From Pedobacter psychrodurus (lineage in GTDB: Bacteria > Bacteroidota > Bacteroidia > Sphingobacteriales > Sphingobacteriaceae), in contig NZ_SJSO01000005.1 in assembly GCF_004331735.1 (NCBI RefSeq), positions 62,001 to 126,000 of the forward strand: a stretch of DNA of 64,000 nt, given 5' to 3'. How positions within the stretch are numbered: the first letter of the stretch is position 1; each line of letters begins with the position of its first letter. A program made the position numbers and the translations under genes. Shown piece by piece: positions 17,995 to 25,702 of the stretch. Below the pieces are notes generated by a model that was given only the letters and a program-made list of their open reading frames with translations, was not told where the DNA came from and ran no database searches.

Positions 17995-19251
17995 TTAAAA
18001 CAAAATCATCTGGTTGCTATCTGTTTTTAAATATTTGCTCTGGCTTTCTGCCAAAATAAAAGCCTTAATTTGTGTACCCTGGTAATCTTTCAGCTGATAA
18101 GGGCTATCCATGCAAACAATAAAATGTTTGGCCCGGTTATAAGCTACGCCAATTTTTTTTAACTGATCAATCCTTAATTTTCCAAACTTTCTGGCCTGTA
18201 CAATTTTTTGGGCTGACATTACACCAATACCCGGTATCCGTAAAATCATTTTGTAATCGGCCTTATTAATGTCGACAGGGAAATGCTGCATATTGCGAAT
18301 GGCCCAGCTTAATTTTGGATCAATGTCTACATCAAGATTTGGATTGGCATCATTTAAAATTTCCTGTACTTTAAAGCCATAAAACCGCATTAACCAATCA
18401 GTTTGGTACAGCCTGTTTTCTCTTAACAATGGTGGCTGTGTGCCCAGTATAGGCATCCTGGTATCATTGCTAATGGGCACATAACCAGAATAATAAACTC
18501 TTTTTAAAGAAAAATTCTTGTAAAAGGCATTGGCTGTGTACATAATATCTTTGTCACTCTCTGGCGTGGCACCAATAACCATCTGGGTGCTTTGTCCTGC
18601 AGGTACAAATTTTGGCACATGTTTGATCAGTTTTTTGTCTGCAGTAAATTGGCTAATCTGCTGTTGAACAAAAGCCAAAGGTTTAATTACCTCCTCGTGG
18701 TTTTTCTCGGGAGCCAAAAGCTTTAAACCAGCTTCGGTTGGCATTTCTAAATTAATACTCATCCGGTCGGCATATAAGCCTGCTTCCTTAATCAATTCTT
18801 CGCTGGCACCCGGAATGGTTTTTAAATGGATATAGCCATTATAATTCTGCTCTAAACGGAGTTTTTTAACCACTAACAATAGCCGTTCCATGGTAAAATC
18901 GGCATTTTTAAAAATCCCTGAGCTTAAGAACAAGCCTTCAATATAATTGCGGCGATAAAAGTTCATGGTCAGTTCTACCACTTCATCTACTGTAAAGGCC
19001 GCACGTTTTACATCATTACTTTTCCGCGAAACGCAGAACAAACAATCGTATATACAATGGTTGGTTAGGAGGATTTTTAAAAGCGAAACACATCGGCCAT
19101 CTTCTGTATAGGTATGGCAAATGCCCGATGCATGGCTATCGCCAAGACCTTTATTGGTGTTTTTTCTCGTGCCGCCGCTTGATGAACAAGAAACATCATA
19201 TTTAGCGGCGTCAGCAAGAATATTTAATTTTTCACGGATTCGATCGAACAT
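17995..19251 (-). CDS. Putative DNA modification/repair radical SAM protein
   Basis: Radical S-adenosylmethionine enzyme of the TIGR03916 type. The cluster-binding CxxxCxxC is Cys66, Cys70 and Cys73 in NHCIYDCLFC. Conserved start: IREKLNILADAAKYDVSCSSSG; further conserved: HLKTIPGASEELI, RMSINLEMPTE, and FVPAGQSTQMVIGATPESD. Near the C-terminus (about 335-368) is a helix-hairpin-helix, RIPGIGVMSAQKIV...LRIDQLKKIG, which fits binding of DNA. 418 residues. It leads a two-gene unit with the DUF4130 protein. The promoter lies inside a concentric palindrome at 19259-19304, so regulation by a dimeric repressor is likely. The substrate is not established; a DNA lesion or modified base is inference from the HhH motif and the known linkage to UDG-like proteins. 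Confidence 0.85.
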   Translation of the reverse strand: MFDRIREKLNILADAAKYDVSCSSSGGTRKNTNKGLGDSHASGICHTYTEDGRCVSLLKILLTNHCIYDCLFCVSRKSNDVKRAAFTVDEVVELTMNFYRRNYIEGLFLSSGIFKNADFTMERLLLVVKKLRLEQNYNGYIHLKTIPGASEELIKEAGLYADRMSINLEMPTEAGLKLLAPEKNHEEVIKPLAFVQQQISQFTADKKLIKHVPKFVPAGQSTQMVIGATPESDKDIMYTANAFYKNFSLKRVYYSGYVPISNDTRMPILGTQPPLLRENRLYQTDWLMRFYGFKVQEILNDANPNLDVDIDPKLSWAIRNMQHFPVDINKADYKMILRIPGIGVMSAQKIVQARKFGKLRIDQLKKIGVAYNRAKHFIVCMDSPYQLKDYQGTQIKAFILAESQSKYLKTDSNQMILF

Positions 19252-19258
19252 AGGAATA

Positions 19259-19304
19259 TATTTACTAACAAAGATAGTTTAATAACTAAAAATATTAGTA
19301 AATA
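19259..19304 (-). promoter_or_regulatory. Concentric-palindrome operator/promoter of the radical-SAM gene
   Basis: Outer arms TATTTACTAA (19259-19268) and TTAGTAAATA (19295-19304) are a perfect 10-bp inverted repeat. Inner arms TAGTT (19275-19279) and AACTA (19284-19288) share the same centre (between 19281 and 19282). On the minus strand TATCTTTG (19269-19276), a perfect -7 box, lies inside, about 18 bases from the ATG. No -33 match was found. Operator function is inferred. Confidence 0.6.
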
Positions 19305-19344
19305 GATTTGCTAATCCTATTCTATTTTGGAATAATAGCGTTAA

Positions 19345-19872
19345 CTAAAAACTGTTCGATGGGTTAAGTTTTCTGCTTATTGGCAGTTGATGCGCAATGT
19401 TATAACTTTCCTGGTAGTATTGCAGTTCAGAAAAGAAGCGATCTGCTTCAATTTCATGGTTTTTAAGCGGGCTAAAATTGGCTACAAAACCTGGGTTTTT
19501 AAATGTAATTTGATAAAAGTAGCCTCCATTGTGGTTATCGAACATTTCGGTTATGTTGGTTACGTTTTCCCACTCAGAAAAAAACTCGGCTCTCCGGTAT
19601 AAAAAAGAAGTGTTTTTTAATTTAAAGCTAATACCTTTTTCGCTAATTAAAATTTTACTGTGCACAAAAATCTGCGTTCTGGTAATCCATAATAAAAGGA
19701 GTGCCATTAACATAATCGATAGCGAAACCAATATCAAAGTGGACGTTTCGGAAAGCGATGAGGGTAAACTAAAAAGACAATATACCATTAAGGAAATGAA
19801 GAACACAGGAATGCCAACCATCGCGATTAACAAAACACTATTTTTATGATATTTTAGTTTATAAGGATGCAT
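19345..19872 (-). CDS. Small membrane protein with PH-like cytoplasmic domain, unknown function
   Basis: I do not recognise a named family. The 175-residue product has two hydrophobic helices near the start (about residues 13-33 and 44-63) joined by a short loop. The soluble domain that follows shows alternating strands (FVHSKILISEKGISFKL, EWENVTNITEMF, YFYQITFKNPGF) that look like a bacterial PH-like or YcxB-like fold. It ends in a polar tail. Start is the ATG giving MHPYKLKYHKNS. It lies upstream of the radical-SAM gene with a 93-base gap holding that gene's own promoter, so it is probably a separate unit. Confidence 0.6.
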   Translation of the reverse strand: MHPYKLKYHKNSVLLIAMVGIPVFFISLMVYCLFSLPSSLSETSTLILVSLSIMLMALLLLWITRTQIFVHSKILISEKGISFKLKNTSFLYRRAEFFSEWENVTNITEMFDNHNGGYFYQITFKNPGFVANFSPLKNHEIEADRFFSELQYYQESYNIAHQLPISRKLNPSNSF

Positions 19873-19955
19873 GAGGATTAATTTTTATAAAGTTAAGCCC
19901 TAATACATTGTTCCGGAATACTTACTATTCGGTATTTTTAATAGCCTATAATTGA

Positions 19956-20600
19956 TTATTTGCCATCCCACTCTTTGTAAAAGTGCTCCAGGTACAGGAG
20001 CATAAAATTATGCCTTTCTGTAGCTATTGCTTTTCCTGCATCGGTATTCATCAAGTCTTTCAGTAGCAGGAGTTTTTCATAAAAATGGTTAATAGTAGGT
20101 GCGGTGGTATTTTTATAACTTTCTTTGGTGAGGTGTTCGTCAGGTAAAATAGCCGGATCGTAAAGCACCCTATTTTTGAATCCACCATAGGTAAATGCTC
20201 TTGCAATACCAATGGCCCCAATTGCATCTAAGCGATCTGCATCCTGTACAATTTGCATTTCTTTTGAGGTAAAACCTGCGCCATCAAAACTATTTTTGAA
20301 CGACATGTTCTGGATAATCAGTTTAACATGTGCTATAACCTCAGGATTAACAGCAATTGATGCTAAAAATGAAGCAGCCATGTTCGGCCCCAACTCTTCA
20401 TCGCCATTATTAAATTTAGGATCAGCAATATCATGCAACAATGCGGCAAAGGCTACTACAAGTTCATTGCCATTTTCTTGTTGATTAATGGTTTGTGCGG
20501 TTTTAAAAACACGTTCAATATGGAACCAATCGTGCCCTGCCTCGGCATTTGCTAGTGTTTTCTGAACAAAATCTATAGTTTTTTGAATGGAAGCCTGCAT
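19956..20600 (-). CDS. HD-domain phosphohydrolase (YedJ/YpgQ-like)
   Basis: Cytoplasmic metal-dependent phosphohydrolase. The HD signature is spread in the usual way: His in GHDWFHIERV, the HD pair in ALLHDIAD, and a downstream Asp in VQDADRLDAIGAIGIARAF, the most typical stretch of the YedJ/YpgQ subgroup. 214 residues, matching that group. B. subtilis YpgQ has been described as a manganese-dependent (d)NTP pyrophosphohydrolase; whether this one acts on nucleotides is inference. A minus-strand TACCTTTG (20617-20624) just upstream suggests its own promoter and a leader of about ten bases. Confidence 0.82.
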   Translation of the reverse strand: MQASIQKTIDFVQKTLANAEAGHDWFHIERVFKTAQTINQQENGNELVVAFAALLHDIADPKFNNGDEELGPNMAASFLASIAVNPEVIAHVKLIIQNMSFKNSFDGAGFTSKEMQIVQDADRLDAIGAIGIARAFTYGGFKNRVLYDPAILPDEHLTKESYKNTTAPTINHFYEKLLLLKDLMNTDAGKAIATERHNFMLLYLEHFYKEWDGK

Positions 20601-20616
20601 AGTTTTAAATTTATTC

Positions 20617-20624
20617 CAAAGGTA
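20617..20624 (-). promoter_or_regulatory. -7 box of the HD phosphohydrolase gene
   Basis: Minus-strand TACCTTTG is a full match to TAnnTTTG, 17 bases before the ATG, the same spacing as in front of several other genes in the window. No clear -33 TTG. Confidence 0.4.
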
Positions 20625-20673
20625 TTGGAATTATTTGCAGGGTAAAAGAAATGATATCAACAGCGCCTGAGTA

Positions 20674-20955
20674 TTAACTCACCGCTGTTGCCCTTTTCTC
20701 GTCATCAGCAATAATTTTAATTAAATCATTGTGGTTAAGGGTTAATAAATGAGATACTTCAACCTCTAAAATTGCTGCAATTTGAAATAAACGATCTATA
20801 GTTAATTTACTATAACCAAGTTCAATTTTGCTATATGCATTTTGAGATATTTTCAATTTCGCCGCCAGATAATCCTGAGTATAGTCTCTGTATTCTCTAA
20901 TTTTTCTGATATTCCCGGCAACATTCTTTGTCTTTAAAGCCAATACATCTTCCAT
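20674..20955 (-). CDS. XRE-family helix-turn-helix regulator
   Basis: A 93-residue DNA-binding protein with a Cro/C1-type HTH at residues 14-71: IRKIREYRDYTQDYLAAKLKI, recognition helix SQNAYSKIELGYSKL, then TIDRLFQIAAILEVEVSHLL. A short helical tail (NHNDLIKIIADDEKR) follows with no other domain. Such small stand-alone XRE proteins regulate single operons, their own gene, or act as antitoxins; no toxin-like gene is adjacent (the next genes are a 167-residue acidic protein and the HD hydrolase). Target unknown. Confidence 0.85.
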   Translation of the reverse strand: MEDVLALKTKNVAGNIRKIREYRDYTQDYLAAKLKISQNAYSKIELGYSKLTIDRLFQIAAILEVEVSHLLTLNHNDLIKIIADDEKRATAVS

Positions 20956-21271
20956 AAAAAGGGGATAAATTTTTTAATCTTTTCATTAGTTACGAAACTT
21001 TCACCTCAACAGATTTTAAAAGTATAAATTTTAGCACTATTGAGAATTACGCGAAACGGAGTAATGAACTAAATGTTACAACAAAAAAATAACCTAAATG
21101 TTTAAGTGTTCTGTTTTTGGCTGATAATCAGTATTTTGTGTTATCGTTGTAGGTAAATCGAAGGCTAAGAGAGGGATGGTAAGGGAGTGATAGTAGGACG
21201 ATAAGGTGTGTTTTATAGCTTACTGCGTACGCAGTTCAAATCAATAAAAAAAAGTGGATAGCAGTTAGGGG
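20956..21271. other. 316-bp intergenic region with one perfect palindrome
   Basis: No gene, tRNA or repeat-family element seen. The only strong structure is ACTGCGTACGCAGT (21222-21235), a perfect 14-bp palindrome 36 bases beyond the stop of the downstream minus-strand gene, without an adjoining T-run. The rest is AT-rich with unremarkable purine runs. Confidence 0.5.
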
Positions 21272-21775
21272 TTAATACAGCCCCCAGTCATCTTCAAACT
21301 CGTCTTTTTCGAAATATTTAACCCATTCGATAAAGAGTAGACGAAATTTTTCAATTTCGTCTAAAACAATGTCTTTATATTCTGGGGTACAGATTTCGAA
21401 CATATCTGCTGCTCTTACCTGGGTTTCTAATTCACGGCAATTGGTTCGGATAATAGAGGCATTTTCCATTCTTAAAATATACATATCAGCTCCTTCTGCC
21501 CCAACAATTTTAGGGCATAACATTAGGGCATTCTGCATAATTAAGTTAGCGGTCATTTCGGCCATCTCTCCCTCCAATGTTTCGCAGAACAGGGCGGCAT
21601 ATTTGTATACGGCTCTTGCCTGGTTGTAAAGGCTTTTAGCCCTGGTCACTTTTAACCTGACCTTTTCCGCATCAACACTTGATAGATTTTCTTCATCCTC
21701 ATCATCTCGGCCAAATCGGCTAAAATGCTCCCATTCGGGCATATGATCCATGTCATCAAATTCCATATTTTTCAA
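21272..21775 (-). CDS. Conserved acidic helical protein, unknown function
   Basis: I do not recognise a family with a known role. The 167-residue product has an acidic, disordered N-terminus (FDDMDHMPEWEHFSRFGRDDEDEE), then a predicted helical bundle (SLYNQARAVYKYAALFCETLEGEMAEMTANLIMQNALML...) and an acidic end (YFEKDEFEDDWGLY). No signal peptide or membrane helix, so cytoplasmic. It starts 58 bases after the RlmL-like methyltransferase stop on the same strand and may be its operon partner. Either of the first two Met codons (21775 or 21766) may be the start. Repeated methionines and acidic ends suggest a protein-protein adaptor; that is a guess. Confidence 0.65.
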   Translation of the reverse strand: MKNMEFDDMDHMPEWEHFSRFGRDDEDEENLSSVDAEKVRLKVTRAKSLYNQARAVYKYAALFCETLEGEMAEMTANLIMQNALMLCPKIVGAEGADMYILRMENASIIRTNCRELETQVRAADMFEICTPEYKDIVLDEIEKFRLLFIEWVKYFEKDEFEDDWGLY

Positions 21776-21833
21776 AATTTTTTACGTTATGGTACGTAAG
21801 AGAGCGTAATATATTAATTTTCAATGAAAAAGA

Positions 21834-23015
21834 CTAAGCATCAATTAATGGTGCCCGGCGAGAGCCATCATATAATTCATACTCAAGTAAACGACAGTCT
21901 AATTTACCATTATAAAACTCATATTTTTTAGCAGCTTTTAATCCAATTTTCTTTGCAAGATCAGGATTTCCAGTGAAAATATATCCAGAATAGCCCTTGC
22001 ATTTCGTTTTCATAAAATCGCCCATTCGTTTATAAGTCAATTCTAATTTGCTATGCACACCTAAACGTTCACCATATTCAGGGTTAAAAACAACAACACC
22101 TTTGCCGTCTTCAGGAACTGGTGTTAATTCAAAATCGCAAACTTCGAATTCAATTAAAGTATCAACACCCGCAGTTTTTGCATTTCTACGGGTTACTTCA
22201 ACCGCATCTTCCGAAAGATCGGAGGCTACAATTTTAAGGTCAACATTTTTAATTACCTGATCTTTTAAAATTCTACGCTCAGCGAAAAAATCTTCTTCAT
22301 TATAACCTAAAATATGCATAAAGCCATAATTCATACGATACAAACCAGGGGCACGATTGCTTGCAATCAGGGCCGCTTCGATGGCTAAGGTTCCTGAACC
22401 ACACATTGGGTTAATAAATGGCGATTTCTTATCCCAATTGGTTGCTAAAATAACTCCAGCGGCCAAAGCTTCTAACATGGGTGCCTTTCCAGGGATTTTA
22501 CGGTAACCGTGCTTAGCAAGGGTTTCGCCAGAAGTATCCATAAAAACATCCGCATCTGCATCTTTCCAGTATAAGTGCACTACCGTTTTATTCGCATCAG
22601 ATCCAGAGTTAGGGCGAATACCTTTTTTCTCTTTCATGCGGTCTACAATTGCGTCCTTTACTTTTAGGTTTGCAAAAAGGGGTGTGGTAATATTTGGGTT
22701 ATCAACATTTGAAGTTACCGAGAAATACCCCGAAAAATCAATCAGTTCTTCCCACTCAATGGCTGCAATTTCGTTATATAAATCATCAGGCGTAATGGCC
22801 TTAAAACTTTTTAAGGCATATAGAATCTGACTGGCACAGCGCAAGTTCAAATTTAGCTTTATACACTCTGTAAGGGTGATATTGAGCTCAACACCCGTAG
22901 CAAAAGATCTTTCTATGGTGTAACCTAGGGCCGTAACTTCATCTTGTAAATATGGCGAAAGGCGCTTGTTGCAGGTAATAATTACCTTGCTTTTATTGTG
23001 GAAAACTTGCATCAT
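21834..23015 (-). CDS. THUMP-domain class I rRNA (guanine-N2) methyltransferase, RlmL N-half-like
   Basis: SAM-dependent methyltransferase of the group that makes m2G in 23S rRNA (G2445 in E. coli, by the N-terminal half of RlmKL). N-terminal ferredoxin-like plus THUMP region about residues 1-160, with IRPNSGSDANKTVVHLYWKD; then RlmK/L MTase signatures: NPMCGSGTLAIEAALIASNRAPG (SAM motif I region), ASDLSEDAVEVTRRNAKTAG, and motif IV. Motif IV reads NPEYGER rather than the textbook NPPYGER. 393 residues, the single-domain form usual in Bacteroidota. It is divergent from the DUF3127 gene. The target nucleotide is inferred from the family. Confidence 0.88.
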   Translation of the reverse strand: MMQVFHNKSKVIITCNKRLSPYLQDEVTALGYTIERSFATGVELNITLTECIKLNLNLRCASQILYALKSFKAITPDDLYNEIAAIEWEELIDFSGYFSVTSNVDNPNITTPLFANLKVKDAIVDRMKEKKGIRPNSGSDANKTVVHLYWKDADADVFMDTSGETLAKHGYRKIPGKAPMLEALAAGVILATNWDKKSPFINPMCGSGTLAIEAALIASNRAPGLYRMNYGFMHILGYNEEDFFAERRILKDQVIKNVDLKIVASDLSEDAVEVTRRNAKTAGVDTLIEFEVCDFELTPVPEDGKGVVVFNPEYGERLGVHSKLELTYKRMGDFMKTKCKGYSGYIFTGNPDLAKKIGLKAAKKYEFYNGKLDCRLLEYELYDGSRRAPLIDA

Positions 23016-23083
23016 AATATATGCGAAGTTATCAATAAAATTATAGAGATTTGATGTTTATAGTACATTAAGTAGTATTAGAT

Positions 23084-23449
23084 ATGGAAATTAAAGGAAA
23101 AGTACACGAAGTAGGTGCCACACAACAAGTAAGTGAAACGTTTAAAAAGCGTGATTTAATAATAGAATACGCAGAGAATCCAACATACCCAGAATATATC
23201 CGTTTTGAGGCTTTACAAGACAAAACTGCATTATTAGATACATTTAAAGCAGGCGATGAGGTTGAGGTTTTCTTTAATTTGCGTGGTCGCCCTTGGACAG
23301 ATAAAGCAGGTAAAACATCATATTTTAACAGTTTGGTTATTTGGCGTATAAATGCAGTTGCAGCCGGTGCACCTGCAGCTACACCGGCTTATGCAGCTCC
23401 GGTTGACGTAAGCAATACACCAGGTGAAGATGATGATTTGCCTTTCTAA
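23084..23449 (+). CDS. DUF3127 protein with SSB-like acidic C-terminal tip
   Basis: The DUF3127 family has no assigned function. Residues 1-92 look like a compact beta-rich, OB-like domain (MEIKGKVHEVGATQQVSETF, KRDLIIEY, YIRFEAL, FKAGDEVEVFFNLRGRPW, YFNSLVIWRI). A flexible Ala/Pro linker (VAAGAPAATPAYAAPV) and an acidic tip ending DDDLPF follow. This tip matches the C-terminal peptide of bacterial SSB (DDDIPF in E. coli), which recruits DNA-maintenance enzymes. The architecture (OB-like domain, linker, acidic tip) argues for a single-stranded nucleic-acid binding protein; this is inference. Own strong terminator; divergent neighbour is the rRNA methyltransferase gene. Confidence 0.85.
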   Translation: MEIKGKVHEVGATQQVSETFKKRDLIIEYAENPTYPEYIRFEALQDKTALLDTFKAGDEVEVFFNLRGRPWTDKAGKTSYFNSLVIWRINAVAAGAPAATPAYAAPVDVSNTPGEDDDLPF

Positions 23450-23484
23450 ATAAAGAATCTTTTTTAAGCAAACAATTTTGAACC

Positions 23485-23515
23485 ATGCCGAGGCTAAAGC
23501 CTCGGCATTTTTTTT
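23485..23515 (+). terminator. Terminator of the DUF3127 gene
   Basis: Perfect 11-bp stem ATGCCGAGGCT / AGCCTCGGCAT with a two-base loop core, followed by eight T, 36 bases after the stop codon. Confidence 0.92.
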
Positions 23516-23528
23516 GCCCCTCTGCCAA

Positions 23529-23576
23529 ACTTCCGAAGTTTACGAGGCCCGAGCCACAGCAAGACTTCGGAAGTCT
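23529..23576. repeat. REP-like hairpin related to the RAYT-flanking repeats
   Basis: ACTTCCGAAGTTT (23529-23541) pairs with the AGACTTCGGAAGT arm (ending at 23574), one mismatch. Read on the minus strand, the arm, the GCTCGG core and the second arm align with the hairpin at 39033-39080 next to the transposase gene. It lies just beyond the DUF3127 terminator. Confidence 0.65.
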
Positions 23577-23707
23577 TTCCTGTGCTTCGCGCTGTTAAAA
23601 TATGTTAAAAACAAACACTTAGCCCTGCTAATCAGTATTTTTGATATCTGTTTAGATTTAAGAAGATTATGCTCCGGTTTTTTTTAACCTTAAAACCAAT
23701 CTAGTTC

Positions 23708-25528
23708 ATGAAGAAAAAGAGTTTTTGGTTAATTACCGTTTTAATGACGGTGGCTTTGCTTGGTGTTTTTGTAATGCAGCTGTATTACATCAGGGAATCC
23801 TATAAACTAAAATCTCAGCTTTTTGATGAACAGGTAAACCAAACGTTAACATCGGTTGTAAATAAACTACAGCGTAGAAATGTTGCAGATCACTTAAATC
23901 GGAAAGATGCTGAAAATAAGTTGAAGCAGGTACAAGATTCAAGGCAACGGGCGTTAGATATTAAAGATTTACGGCAACAATATGTGCAAGAGACAGAGCT
24001 AAGGCAAGCCGAAAGAGAAAATCAGATTGAGAATTACTTAAACCAACAAGATAGTATTATCCGTGTATCTTATCGGGCACCGAATGTAATTTCTGAATTG
24101 GAATATACTTCTTTGACTTCAAAAAATGGCGACAAGCTGGATTTGCAGATGGATGCATTCATTGATGTTAAAAGCCTTATTTTAAAAGGATATAGCATGC
24201 GCACAAAACCTTTTGCTGCGCCACCAAAAGCATTCGAATTTAAAAGTTTACAAAGCCTGCCAGATACTTTAAGGTATTTAGTTTACGACCCTGGAAATGC
24301 CAAGCCACTTACGGTAAGTGTTCCAAAGATTTCTGATGATTTAGAGAAAAAATTTCAACGTGAGGATGAGATTGAGAAAAAAAAATTAAAGATTAAAATT
24401 GCGGCACTGGGTAAGGATACTTTTTCATATACCCGATCGAGTGTAGTAGAAGATGTATCTAAAGAACTGCAGGAAACCAATGTACCCATCTATAAACGCA
24501 TTAATTTTAGCTCGTTGGGCATTTTATTAAAGCAAGAGCTCCTTGCCAATAATATTACACTAGAACCTTCTTACCGGATTTCGTTAGCCAGAAAAGATTC
24601 GACCATTTTTATGACGGCCTCTAACGTTAAAGGAGAATTTTTGCCCGAAAATACCTATAAAACACCTTTGTTTGGAAACGATATTTTTCGCGATCCTGGA
24701 ATGCTTTTCGTAAGTTTTCCGAATAAAAATTCGGCTATTATTTCTAATCTAAGTGCAACGCTTGCCTCATCAGTCGGTCTGTTATTGGTACTTGTTTTTA
24801 TTTTCTCGTATACCCTGTATGCCATTTTAAAGCAGAAAAAACTGTCGGAAATGAAAACAGATTTCATCAATAACATGACACACGAGTTTAAAACCCCTGT
24901 GGCCACTATTATGATTGCCAGTGAGGCTTTGAAAGATCCGGAGGTGACAGCAGATAAAGCCAGGTTAAAACGTTTGGCAGGGATTATTTATGATGAAAAT
25001 GTTCGCCTGGGTAGTCACATCGAACGTGTTTTAAGTATTGCCCGATTAGAAAAAGGTGAGCTTAAAATGGAGAACACCGAAGTAGATGTGAACGATTTGA
25101 TTGTGATTGTGTTGGATAGTATGGAATTGCAACTACAGAAAAGGAATGCTATTATTAATGTACATACCGATGCAGAGAATGCGGTTATATATGGCGATGA
25201 GCTGCATCTGTCTAATGTAATTTATAATCTTATCGATAATGCAAATAAATACAGTAGCGATACACCAGAGATTACCATTACTACCCGCAATGCCGGTAAG
25301 AATTTAATTATCGAAATAGCAGATAAGGGCATTGGAATGACCAAGGAGCAGTCTAAACGGATTTTCGATCAGTTTTATAGGGTGCCAACAGGTAATTTAC
25401 ACGATGTTAAAGGCTTCGGCCTAGGTTTAAACTATGTTCAGGATATTATTAAAAAATTGAATGGAACGGTTAAGGTAAGTAGCGAAAAAGATAGAGGAAC
25501 AACATTCGAAATATCTTTACCTTTATAA
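23708..25528 (+). CDS. Two-component sensor histidine kinase
   Basis: Membrane histidine kinase of 606 residues. TM1 at about residues 5-26; a long, charged, partly coiled-coil periplasmic region (about 27-350, heptad-like QVRQDS/RQQYVQETELRQ stretches); TM2 at about 352-372 (SVGLLLVLVFIFSYTLYAIL). Then HisKA with the phospho-acceptor His392 in NNMTHEFKTPVATI, and HATPase_c with N box YNLIDNANKYS, G1 ADKGIGM, F box, and G2 KGFGLGLNYVQDI. No HAMP or PAS is obvious. The OmpR-type regulator follows 174 bases downstream, so the two are a cognate pair. The signal is unknown. Confidence 0.93.
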   Translation: MKKKSFWLITVLMTVALLGVFVMQLYYIRESYKLKSQLFDEQVNQTLTSVVNKLQRRNVADHLNRKDAENKLKQVQDSRQRALDIKDLRQQYVQETELRQAERENQIENYLNQQDSIIRVSYRAPNVISELEYTSLTSKNGDKLDLQMDAFIDVKSLILKGYSMRTKPFAAPPKAFEFKSLQSLPDTLRYLVYDPGNAKPLTVSVPKISDDLEKKFQREDEIEKKKLKIKIAALGKDTFSYTRSSVVEDVSKELQETNVPIYKRINFSSLGILLKQELLANNITLEPSYRISLARKDSTIFMTASNVKGEFLPENTYKTPLFGNDIFRDPGMLFVSFPNKNSAIISNLSATLASSVGLLLVLVFIFSYTLYAILKQKKLSEMKTDFINNMTHEFKTPVATIMIASEALKDPEVTADKARLKRLAGIIYDENVRLGSHIERVLSIARLEKGELKMENTEVDVNDLIVIVLDSMELQLQKRNAIINVHTDAENAVIYGDELHLSNVIYNLIDNANKYSSDTPEITITTRNAGKNLIIEIADKGIGMTKEQSKRIFDQFYRVPTGNLHDVKGFGLGLNYVQDIIKKLNGTVKVSSEKDRGTTFEISLPL

Positions 25529-25702
25529 ACAGTTAAACATCGATACAAAAGCTTGCTTTATCGATACATTAAAATAGAACAGGTTTAATTTAGTTAAAAT
25601 AGTAGCGTATTAATTTAATCTATTACAAATTAAACCGTCATGCATATTCAGAATCAAACTTTCAGTGTGGCTAATGCTACATATGTGAATAAAAACAAGA
25701 AA

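Noticed and set aside
22048..22260. Open frame antisense to the rRNA methyltransferase gene
   Set aside because: Overlaps conserved methyltransferase motifs in full and shows no domain of its own.
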